22,497 nucleotides of DNA, taken from positions 1 through 22,497 of the forward strand of contig DATCGY010000268.1 of assembly GCA_036508635.1 (NCBI GenBank), in the 5' to 3' direction. How positions within the stretch are numbered: position 1 is the stretch's first letter; each line of letters begins with the position of its first letter. This document shows positions 7,541-14,345 of this stretch, in pieces. A model generated the notes under the pieces. It was not told the DNA's origin. It saw only the letters and a program-made list of their open reading frames with translations, and did no database searches. Origin of the DNA: FEN-727 sp036508635. GTDB lineage: Bacteria > Actinomycetota > Geothermincolia > Fen-727 > Anoxymicrobiaceae. The position numbers were made by a program, and so were the translations under genes.

Positions 7541-7780
7541 TCACCCCCCGGAGATAGCCGGGATTATTATCACGGTGTCACCCGGCATGATCACGCGATC
7601 GATCTTACTTCGCCTGCTGTTCACGGTGACCGACCAGACCAGATCGGCCGGGATGCCGAGCATGTCTATCAGCGCCCTGATGTTGGTACCATCCGGACAG
7701 TCGCAGTCGAAGTCTCTCTTGGCCAGTGGTGGATCTGCCCGCTTCAGTAGTATCGTCGCGACCTTCACGTGTATATGCAT
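7541..7780 (-). CDS. MoaD/ThiS-like ubiquitin-fold sulfur carrier
   Basis: The 79-residue product (VKVATILLKRADPP ... DMLGIPADLVWSVTVNSRRSKIDRVIMPGDTVIIIPAISGG) has the length, the PGDTVIIIPAISGG end and the C-terminal Gly-Gly of MoaD/ThiS carriers, which receive sulfur as a thiocarboxylate after activation by an E1 enzyme. The E1-like gene follows after three bases. The start is ambiguous: the first ATG (7780) directly abuts a GGGAGG Shine-Dalgarno with no spacer, while an in-frame GTG four codons later has a 12-base spacer and would give a typical MoaD-like beginning. It lies nine bases after the M50 protease gene. MoaD versus ThiS cannot be decided from sequence alone. Confidence 0.85.
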   Translation of the reverse strand: MHIHVKVATILLKRADPPLAKRDFDCDCPDGTNIRALIDMLGIPADLVWSVTVNSRRSKIDRVIMPGDTVIIIPAISGG

Positions 7781-7789
7781 CCTCCCGCC

Positions 7790-8944
7790 CTATCGCCCCA
7801 TGTGCGCCACGCGGGCATCGACGTAGCGCCTCAGTTCATCTCTCGTGAGCATGCCCTTCACCTGCTCGCCGTCCACAATCAACAGGAATTCCGGCCCGGT
7901 CGTTATCGTCCTTAGAATACGGTCCAGGTGCGTGTCCGGTGTCACCGCCTGCCCCTCCTCCAGGGGTCTCGCGATGCGGCCCGTGTTCAGCACGTCCCAC
8001 TCGGCCTGAGCCACACCCATCAGGTCCTCGCGGCCCACCGTGCCTATCAGCCGCCCGTTATCCGCAACCGGAAGAGCAGGCAGGTGGTACGCCGAGAAGT
8101 AATGGTTCCTCAGATCGGTGAGCGTCGTACTGGCGTCGACCACGGGTACATCAGTGTACATCAAGTCACCTACGGTAGTGTCGGCGGCGGCAAGCCGCAG
8201 GAGCGTCTGCTGATAGCTCGCACGCGAAAGCTGGAACAGGAACACGGATATCAGGATCAGCCAGACGCCGCTGACGTACGCGCCCACATAGAAGAAGTAC
8301 AGGCCGGCCAGCCCCAGGCCGGCGGCCACGACCTGGCCCGTGACGCTCGCCACTCTTGTCGCCCGTTTGAGGTCGCCCGTCGTCTTCCAGATGATGGCGC
8401 GAAATACGCGTCCGCCGTCGAGCGGGAACCCCGGGAGGAGGTTGAAGACGCCCACGAACAGGTTGAAGGTGGTTATCAGCGCCAGCGGAGCGAACAAAAC
8501 CGGGGATTTAAGCACCAGATACGCGATGAAATATAAACCGCCGAAGACCGCGGCCAGGAAGAATGTCATCAGCGGCCCCGCTATGGCCATCTTGAACTCC
8601 ACGGTCGCGTCGCTGACGTCTTCGCTCATCTCTGCGACACCGCCGAAGATAAAAAGGGTGATGCGCCGTATCGTGATGCCGTGGCGCTTTGCCACGTAGC
8701 TGTGAGAAAGCTCGTGCGCGAGCAGGCAGGCGAAGATGACGATGGCCGTGATGATTCCCACGAGCCACGGCCACGGCCCGCCCGGGAAGCCCTTGTTGTC
8801 GACAACTGTTATGAACTGCAGGGGAGTTCTGAGCGTGTCCCCGAGGGTGAAAGCGACAAGACCGAATATCAGCAGCCACGTCGGGTTGATGACGATGTCG
8901 ATCCCCATGATTCGGGCGATTCTAATCCCTGTACGAGGGAACAA
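7790..8944 (-). CDS. M50 site-2 protease (SpoIVFB/Rip3-like) with C-terminal CBS pair
   Basis: Site-2 proteases are zinc metalloproteases cutting substrates within the membrane, often releasing anti-sigma factors or transcription regulators. The 384-residue product has several membrane helices, the zinc motif HELSH (residues 77-81) in helix IFACLLAHELSHSYVAKRHG, and the second motif LLPGFPLDGGRVFRAI with the ligand Asp (about 176). After the membrane part (to about 245) two CBS domains follow (TVGDLMYTDVPVVDASTTLTDL ... RLIGTVGREDLMGV and the C-terminal DGEQVKGMLTRDELRRYV), which usually bind adenosyl nucleotides. The start is TTG at 8944, backed by GGAGGG five bases upstream; the next in-frame Met would cut into the conserved N-terminus. 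It sits 14 bases after the PfkB gene. No obvious substrate is encoded nearby. Confidence 0.93.
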   Translation of the reverse strand: MFPRTGIRIARIMGIDIVINPTWLLIFGLVAFTLGDTLRTPLQFITVVDNKGFPGGPWPWLVGIITAIVIFACLLAHELSHSYVAKRHGITIRRITLFIFGGVAEMSEDVSDATVEFKMAIAGPLMTFFLAAVFGGLYFIAYLVLKSPVLFAPLALITTFNLFVGVFNLLPGFPLDGGRVFRAIIWKTTGDLKRATRVASVTGQVVAAGLGLAGLYFFYVGAYVSGVWLILISVFLFQLSRASYQQTLLRLAAADTTVGDLMYTDVPVVDASTTLTDLRNHYFSAYHLPALPVADNGRLIGTVGREDLMGVAQAEWDVLNTGRIARPLEEGQAVTPDTHLDRILRTITTGPEFLLIVDGEQVKGMLTRDELRRYVDARVAHMGR

Positions 8945-8958
8945 GTGACCCTCCGTTC

Positions 8959-9864
8959 CTAGGGCTCGAAGTGCGATAATTCCTTGAGCATCCGAAACCG
9001 CTCCTCTATGTCCGCCATCCGCAGGGAGGACATGCCGCCGACACTGAACTCCTCCACGCTGAACGAGGCCATCACGGTTCCGAAGATGACCGCACGGCGC
9101 AGGCTCGCCGGGGAGACATCCTTCGACTTCGCCAGGTATCCCATGAACCCTCCGGCAAACGAATCCCCGGCGCCGGTCGGGTCGAATACGTCCTCACACG
9201 GAAAAGCGGGAGCACTGAAGAACGAATCGCCCCCGCACATGAGCGCGCCGTGCTCGCCCTTCTTGACGACCACGGTGGGGGGGCCCATGTCGAGGACCTT
9301 GCGGGCAGCCTTGATAAGGTTGGATTCTCCGGCGAGCTCGCGGCACTCGGAGTCGTTCATTATCATCACGTCGACCTTCTTCATGAGCTGCTCGAGAGCG
9401 GACCTCTTGCCCTCGATCCAGAAGTTCATCGTGTCGCACGCGACGAGTTTCGGTGACGATACCTGGTCGAGGACGGTAAGCTGGAGCTCGGGGTCGATGT
9501 TGGCCAGAAACAGGAACTCGCTGCTCGCGAGGCTCTCGGGCACCTCGGGCCGGAACGTCTCGAAGACGTTGAGCCTGGTATCGATAGTCTGGCGCTCGTT
9601 CAGGTCATAGCCGTAGACGCCGGCCCAGCGGAAAGTCTCTCCATCCTCGACCACAAGCCCGGACGTATCCACGCCTTTTGATTGAAGGAACTCGATATGC
9701 TCAGGGGGAAAATCCGTGCCGACGACGGCGACTATCGAGACCTCCGTGAAATAGCTGGCGGCTATCGAGAAAAAGGTCGCTGAGCCGCCCAGGGCGTCGC
9801 GCGCCTCCCCGAAAGGTGTCTCTACGCTGTCGAGCGCGACCGAGCCGACGACCAGGACGCCCAT
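8959..9864 (-). CDS. PfkB-family sugar/nucleoside kinase
   Basis: The 301-residue product is a ribokinase-like kinase. It begins MGVLVVGSVALDSVETPFGEARDALGGSATFFSIAAS (substrate lid with the GG motif), and carries the C-terminal PfkB signature DPTGAGDSFAGGFMGYLA with the catalytic Asp (about 235-250) and VVVKKGEHGALM before it. The MxVLVVGSVAxDSVETPFG start is, from memory, typical of an uncharacterised ribokinase subgroup; the substrate is unknown. The start codon lies one base after the mtnP stop, with AGGGGG inside the mtnP end as ribosome site, so the two are coupled. This suggests a substrate derived from the MtnP reaction or a related nucleoside, such as methylthioribose or adenosine, but that is inference. 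Confidence 0.9.
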   Translation of the reverse strand: MGVLVVGSVALDSVETPFGEARDALGGSATFFSIAASYFTEVSIVAVVGTDFPPEHIEFLQSKGVDTSGLVVEDGETFRWAGVYGYDLNERQTIDTRLNVFETFRPEVPESLASSEFLFLANIDPELQLTVLDQVSSPKLVACDTMNFWIEGKRSALEQLMKKVDVMIMNDSECRELAGESNLIKAARKVLDMGPPTVVVKKGEHGALMCGGDSFFSAPAFPCEDVFDPTGAGDSFAGGFMGYLAKSKDVSPASLRRAVIFGTVMASFSVEEFSVGGMSSLRMADIEERFRMLKELSHFEP

Positions 9865-9865
9865 C

Positions 9866-10744
9866 TCATACCCCCTCGCTTGGCAGATACTTGTTAATAA
9901 GAACGTTCAGTCTCCTCCGGACCTCATCGGGGACGGCTTCCGGGCTCGAGACGAGCGCGTATTTGAGCGAATCGCGGCATTCGCAGCCCCTTTCGGCGGG
10001 AATGCGTCGTATGACCTCGTTGATGATGGCCTTGGCCATGTCCGCATTCTGGTGCAGGATGGCTACTATGGCGTCCACCGTCACGTCCTCGGAGTCCTCT
10101 TTCCAGACATCGTAGTCGGTGACAAGCGACATCGTGCCGTAGCACATCTCGGCCTCGCGGCAGAGCTTGGCCTCGGTTGCTCCGGTCATGCCGATGACGT
10201 CCACCCCCCAGCCCCGATACACTTTCGACTCGGCCCTCGTCGAGAACGCCGGTCACTCGATGCAGACGTACGTTCCACCCCTGTGAACTCTAGCCCCCAC
10301 CTTGAGCGCGCTCTCGAACAGGAGCTCGCCGAGCACCGGGCACGTCGGGTCGGCAAGAGAGACGTGGATTGCCGGGGTCGAATCGAAGAACGTGTTCTTG
10401 CGGGTCCTGGTGTTGTCGTATATCTGGTCGGGGATGACTATGTCGGTGGGGCGGTACTCTTCTTTCATGCTGCCAACCGCGCTCACTGACAGGAGGGTGT
10501 CGCATCCGAGCGCCTTGAAGCCGAAGATGTTCGCCCTGTAATTGACACCGCACGCCGGGACCTTGTGGCCGCGGCCGTGCCGCGCCAGGAAGACCACGTC
10601 GACACCCTGGAGCCTGCCTTTGATATAGGCATCGGACGGTTGTCCGAAAGGCGTGGATACCTCGACCCGGTCGAGGATCTCCAGCTCGGCGATCTCGTAG
10701 ACGCCAGTGCCTCCGGTTATGCCGACAGGGTTTATGTCGCCCAT
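9866..10744 (-). pseudogene. mtnP: S-methyl-5'-thioadenosine phosphorylase, interrupted by one in-frame TGA
   Basis: MtnP splits methylthioadenosine with phosphate into adenine and 5-methylthioribose 1-phosphate in methionine and polyamine salvage. The start (10744, ATG with GGAGG eight bases upstream) reads MGDINPVGITGGTGVYEI, then RHGRGHKVPACGVNYRANIFGFKALG, and TPAIHVSLADPTCP to TYVCIE. A TGA at 10253-10255 (codon 164) stops the frame. With no frameshift the sequence goes on as PAFSTRAESKVYRGWGVDVIGMTGATEAKLCREAEMCYGTMSLVTDYDVWKE to 9866. The family motif there is EGPxFSxRAES, so the stop replaces the conserved Gly; GGA to TGA is one base. Total length (292 codons) is normal for the family. 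A sequencing error, a fresh nonsense mutation, or readthrough could explain it. The final stop of the same gene is also TGA, which argues against a recoded genetic code. Confidence 0.88.
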
Positions 10745-10826
10745 GAGCCAACCTCCGTGATCGAACTGCTTCCTGCGGGCAAGGCGATTTTACCTTAAAA
10801 GTAGCAGGTCTTAGCGGAGAACCTTG

Positions 10827-11180
10827 TCAGGACTTGCTCTCGGAGGTGTCGCCGGACTTGGAGGACTTGTCCGAATCTTTCTTCTTGCCGCCATTTCCGC
10901 TGGAATCGTCTTTTCCGCTGGAATCGTCTTTTCCGGAGGAGCTGTCCCTGTCGGAGGAGCTGTCCCTGGTGTCGGAATCCTGGCTGGCGGTGGACAGGTT
11001 GCTCGGCTTCTTTGCGTCGGTGGCGTAGAAGCCGGACCCCTTGAAGACGATACCGACAGGGTGGAACACCCGCCGGACCTCCCCTCCGCACGACTCGCAG
11101 CTATCAACCGAATCGTTGATCCCGTGGACGACCTCGAAACTCTTGTCGCACTTCTTACACTTGTACTCGTACCTGGGCAT
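10827..11180 (-). CDS. FmdB-type zinc-ribbon protein with Ser/Asp/Lys-rich tail
   Basis: The 117-residue product begins MPRYEYKCKKCDKSFEVVHGI and has the four FmdB/CxxC_CxxC_SSSS zinc ligands C8, C11, C28 and C31, followed by the conserved GGEVRRVFHPVGIVFKGSGFYATD. FmdB-type proteins are small putative regulators, often called formamidase regulators; the biochemical role is unsettled. After residue about 70 the sequence turns into a disordered Ser, Asp and Lys-rich tail with tandem repeats. The frame is open upstream to 11315, but the family start is MPRYEY, so ATG 11180 is chosen even though its Shine-Dalgarno is weak. It is the first gene of the minus-strand operon, with a good promoter at 11287-11315 and 82 bases to mtnP. 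Confidence 0.9.
   Translation of the reverse strand: MPRYEYKCKKCDKSFEVVHGINDSVDSCESCGGEVRRVFHPVGIVFKGSGFYATDAKKPSNLSTASQDSDTRDSSSDRDSSSGKDDSSGKDDSSGNGGKKKDSDKSSKSGDTSESKS
10893..10975. repeat. Short tandem repeats in the FmdB-like C-terminal tail
   Basis: Two copies of an 18-base unit containing CCGCTGGAATCGTC lie in tandem (about 10895-10929), followed by two copies of a unit containing CGGAGGAGCTGTCCCTG. In the minus-strand protein they encode repeats of SSGKDD and RDSS. They are multiples of three and keep the frame, so the tail length can vary by slippage without breaking the gene. Confidence 0.6.
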
Positions 11181-11286
11181 CTCGCACACTCTTTGCAGTA
11201 CCAGAAGACTCGCCGGTTGACTCCGGGAGGAACCTACACGAAACAACGACCGGGCCGCCATTTCTGGTCGAGTCCGGTCTACTGAT

Positions 11287-11315
11287 ATGATACTACATTG
11301 TGGTGCTCGTTTCAA
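11287..11315 (-). promoter_or_regulatory. Sigma70-type promoter for the fmdB-mtnP-pfkB-M50-moaD-E1 operon
   Basis: On the minus strand TTGAAA (11310-11315) and TATCAT (11287-11292) are separated by exactly 17 bases. Transcription would begin near 11280, leaving a leader of about 100 bases before the FmdB start codon at 11180. All six downstream minus-strand genes are closely spaced with no terminator seen between them. Confidence 0.55.
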
Positions 11316-11475
11316 TTGACGGATATCAAAGGGTCTGGACGCGGAAATAGCCCCAACGGGCCATAAAGCAACCTTTACTATGTTTCGATATCATGATCGG
11401 GACGCTGGACGCACCCAACCGGGTGAGACGTCGCGCCCCCCTTTGTTTAGCCCGGAGACGGGTGGGAGGTCTTGG

Positions 11476-12942
11476 ATGTCTCAGGGTAACATCCTCCTGG
11501 CAGACGACAACAAGCTTGTGGTCAAGATCACTTCTGCAATCCTCGAAGACGCCGACTACGCAGTCAGCGTGGCATGGGATGGCCTCGAGGCCATCAACAA
11601 GGCGTACGCCGAGGAGCCGGACGTGGTGATACTCGACGTCGAGATGCCGAAGATAAACGGCTACCAGGTATGCCGCTTGCTCAAGGATGACGAGTACACG
11701 CGACACATCCCCGTGGTGATGCTAACGGGCAGGGACCAGCAGAGCGACATGTTCTGGGGTCTCAAGACCGGAGCGGACGCATACGTCACAAAGGGGTTCA
11801 AGCCCGAGCAACTCCTGAACGTCGTCGCCGAGCAGCTAGAGCTCAGCCGAGAGGCACGGGCCGATCAGGACAGGAGGTCCGTCCCGGCGCAACTTCTCGA
11901 GGAGTCGGGCGTCTTCAGCCGGGTGATCGATCTGCTGGACTCCAAGCTCTTCGAGTCGGTCATCCTCAACGAGCTGGGCTCCCTTGCCAGCGTTAGCAAA
12001 GATTACCGTGAGACCATTCAGGCTGTTCTCGATATCCTGGCACGCGTCGTGGGCAACATGGTCGGCATAGTTCTCCTCTTCGAGCAGAGCGACCTCGTGG
12101 TAGACATCAAGAAGCCTGTCACGGAGGAATTGCTCGAACAGGTCAAGGAGCAGGTGTTCGCGCTGGGATGGGAGTACGGCTGGGAGACTACCGATACCGA
12201 GAGGGTCGAAGTGGCTCTCTACGGCGAGGAGAACCTCAGAGAAAAGCAGGAAGTGGCCAGTGACAGGGGCCTTTCTTTAGTACATATTCCGCTCACCGCC
12301 CAGAAGAAAGTGATGGGAGTGCTGGTCCTGTGCAAGCGTCAAAGCCTGGCGTTTGTTAGGGAAGCCCAGGCTATCCTCGACCTGGTCGCGACCCAGGTCA
12401 CGATAGTCATCGATAACGCGCGCCTCTACGAGGCGACCCGCCAGCTCGCGATCACCGACGGACTGACCAAGATATATAATCACAGGTTCTTCCAGGAGCT
12501 GTTCGAGAAGGAGCACACGCGCTCGGACCGCTACAACACGGTGTTCAGCCTGATTATCCTCGATATCGACCACTTCAAGCGCATCAACGACACGTACGGA
12601 CACCTCTGCGGTGACGAGATACTCAAGGGGCTCGCTGCGCTGGTCAAGAGCTGTCTGCGCTCAATGGACGTGCTCGCGCGGTACGGTGGCGAGGAGTTCG
12701 CCATACTGCTTCCCGAGACCGGAGGGGCCGAGGCGTTTCAGACAGCCGAGAGGATAAGGCGCGCCGTCGAGAGCACGACGTTCATGGGAACCGAGCAGGG
12801 ACTGAACGTGACAGTCAGCCTCGGTGTCGCCTTCTATCCGAGCCCGGACGTGCACGATCGAGCCGATCTCATCGCAAAGGCCGATAGTGCACTATATGAG
12901 GCTAAAGAGAACGGTCGAAACAAAGCTATCTTCCGCGATTGA
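11476..12942 (+). CDS. Response regulator with GAF-like and GGDEF domains (diguanylate cyclase)
   Basis: The 488-residue product is a PleD-like cyclase making cyclic di-GMP from two GTP. The N-terminal receiver domain has Asp10 and Asp11, phospho-acceptor Asp54 (VVILDVEMPKING), Thr84 and Lys106 (YVTKGFKP). A GAF-like sensor region (about 180-315) follows, then the GGDEF domain with DGLTKIYNHRFFQELFEKE, ILDIDHFKRINDTYGHLCGD and the active-site GGEEF at 404-408. The product-inhibition I-site RSMD lies five residues before GGEEF, so both catalysis and feedback look intact. The frame is open from 11380, but ATG 11476 is chosen because GGGAGG lies six bases upstream and the receiver domain starts right after it. 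No partner histidine kinase is in the window. The 295 bases between 11181 and 11475 hold the opposing promoter and nothing else I can support. Confidence 0.95.
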   Translation: MSQGNILLADDNKLVVKITSAILEDADYAVSVAWDGLEAINKAYAEEPDVVILDVEMPKINGYQVCRLLKDDEYTRHIPVVMLTGRDQQSDMFWGLKTGADAYVTKGFKPEQLLNVVAEQLELSREARADQDRRSVPAQLLEESGVFSRVIDLLDSKLFESVILNELGSLASVSKDYRETIQAVLDILARVVGNMVGIVLLFEQSDLVVDIKKPVTEELLEQVKEQVFALGWEYGWETTDTERVEVALYGEENLREKQEVASDRGLSLVHIPLTAQKKVMGVLVLCKRQSLAFVREAQAILDLVATQVTIVIDNARLYEATRQLAITDGLTKIYNHRFFQELFEKEHTRSDRYNTVFSLIILDIDHFKRINDTYGHLCGDEILKGLAALVKSCLRSMDVLARYGGEEFAILLPETGGAEAFQTAERIRRAVESTTFMGTEQGLNVTVSLGVAFYPSPDVHDRADLIAKADSALYEAKENGRNKAIFRD

Positions 12943-13027
12943 CCTACCGCCTGTTTCAAGCCTTTTGTCGCCATTTACGTACCGTGACGCCCCGGGGAAG
13001 AAAATTAGCCAAAAAAGAAACAAAGGT

Positions 13028-13056
13028 TTGGGACTGTTCTCTCGAAGTGATATCCT
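13028..13056 (+). promoter_or_regulatory. Candidate promoter of the fadA-fadB operon
   Basis: TTGGGA (13028-13033) and TATCCT (13051-13056) are separated by 17 bases, about 60 bases before the fadA start. Each box matches four of six consensus positions. The 175-base gap after the cyclase gene makes a separate promoter likely, but I see no FadR-like operator. Confidence 0.35.
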
Positions 13057-13117
13057 GATGTGTGCCGCGAAGAGCAAGTGAAGACCGATCAGGAAATAAA
13101 TAAAAGGAGGAATCAGT

Positions 13118-14308
13118 ATGGCGAAAGAGCAGCAGGACGTCTACGTCCTCGATGCCTGTCGGACCGCTTTCGGCAAGGCACGACCGGACGGCTTCTTCGG
13201 CCAGACACGGGCTGACGATATGGTGGTGAAAGTAATACGCACGCTCATGCACCGGAACACCGGGGTCGAGCCGGCGCTGATCGACGACAACATCTGGGGC
13301 GCCACGACGCAGATGGGCGACCAGGGCTTAACCATGGGCCGAACGGCCGCGATTCTAGCAGGATTGCCCAATACGGTCCCGGGTTATTCCGTCGACCGCA
13401 TGTGCGCGGGCGGGATGACCGCGATCAACTGCGGCGTTAGCGCCATAGCGATGGGAATGGCGGACGCCATCGTTGCCGGCGGCGTGGAGCATATGGGACA
13501 CCACCCCATGGCCCAGGGGGCGGAACCCAACGCACGTATCATCTCCGAGAAGCTCGTCGACCCGAGCGCTCTGAATATGGGCATGACGGCTGAGAACATT
13601 CACGACAGGTACCCGGAACTGACTCGAGAGATGGCAGACGAATATGCGGTTTACTGCCAGCAGAAGGCCAAGAAAGCGCTTGATGAAGGCTACTTCGACG
13701 ACATTATCGTTCCGATGACCGTCTGGACCACGGAAGGATGGAAGATCGCCGACCACGACGAGCAGCCGCGTCCGGACGCGACCGTTGAGAGCATGCAGGG
13801 CTTGCGCCTGCCGTTCCGGAAGGGCGGGCGTGTGACAGCAGGCAACTCCTCGGGGCTCAACGATGGAGCGGCCGGAGCGATACTGGTATCGGGGAAGCTG
13901 GTCAAGGAGCTCGGCCTCAAGCCGAAGATGAAGGCTGTCGGGTTTGCCTACGCCGGTGTGGAGCCAGAGGTCATGGGCCTGGGTCCCATCCCCGCGACCG
14001 AGAGGGTACTCAAGAGGACCGGGCTCAAGTTCGACGACCTCGACTATATCGAGCTCAACGAGGCGTTCGCGGTCCAGTGCTTGGCCTACATCGACGCGTT
14101 CAAGATGGAAGGATACAAGGACAAGCGGCTCAACCAGCTTGGTGGGGCCATCGCCTTCGGGCACCCGCTGGCCTCCTCCGGCGGAAGGCTCGTCGCGCAC
14201 CTCTGCAAGCTGTTCGAGCTGAACCCCAAGGCAAAGTACGGCATCACCACGCTGTGCGTGGGGCTCGGCATGGGCGCGGCGACTATCTGGGAGAATGCGA
14301 GCAACTAA
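13118..14308 (+). CDS. fadA: Acetyl-CoA acyltransferase (thiolase)
   Basis: Thiolase cleaves 3-ketoacyl-CoA with CoA to acetyl-CoA and a shortened acyl-CoA, the last step of each beta-oxidation round, or runs backward as a condensing enzyme. The 396-residue product is full length. The acyl-accepting Cys is in SVDRMCAGGMTAI (C96), the catalytic His in GGAIAFGHPLASSGGR (H349) and the proton-shuttling Cys in TLCVGLGMGAA (C380). NSSGLNDGAA and YIELNEAFAVQ are also in place. AGGAGG precedes the ATG. The partner fadB starts 37 bases downstream, so this is the beta subunit of a trifunctional-type complex; degradative thiolase is preferred over biosynthetic because of that pairing. Confidence 0.95.
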   Translation: MAKEQQDVYVLDACRTAFGKARPDGFFGQTRADDMVVKVIRTLMHRNTGVEPALIDDNIWGATTQMGDQGLTMGRTAAILAGLPNTVPGYSVDRMCAGGMTAINCGVSAIAMGMADAIVAGGVEHMGHHPMAQGAEPNARIISEKLVDPSALNMGMTAENIHDRYPELTREMADEYAVYCQQKAKKALDEGYFDDIIVPMTVWTTEGWKIADHDEQPRPDATVESMQGLRLPFRKGGRVTAGNSSGLNDGAAGAILVSGKLVKELGLKPKMKAVGFAYAGVEPEVMGLGPIPATERVLKRTGLKFDDLDYIELNEAFAVQCLAYIDAFKMEGYKDKRLNQLGGAIAFGHPLASSGGRLVAHLCKLFELNPKAKYGITTLCVGLGMGAATIWENASN

Positions 14309-14345
14309 CACTCCGCCAGCCGGCGGATTTTCGAAAGGAGGCAGG

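Noticed and set aside
10253..10255. TGA recoded as glycine, or selenocysteine
   Set aside because: TGA ends clpB, mtnP itself, the MoaD-like gene and others in this window, and the residue expected here is Gly, not Cys; no selenocysteine element was seen.
9924..10256. Minus-strand frame across the mtnP stop in another phase
   Set aside because: The real mtnP continues in the original phase on both sides of the TGA, so this is a shadow frame and not a frameshift.
11380..11475. Upstream extension of the response regulator
   Set aside because: The receiver domain begins at 11476 behind GGGAGG; the extension is basic and proline-rich with no ribosome site.
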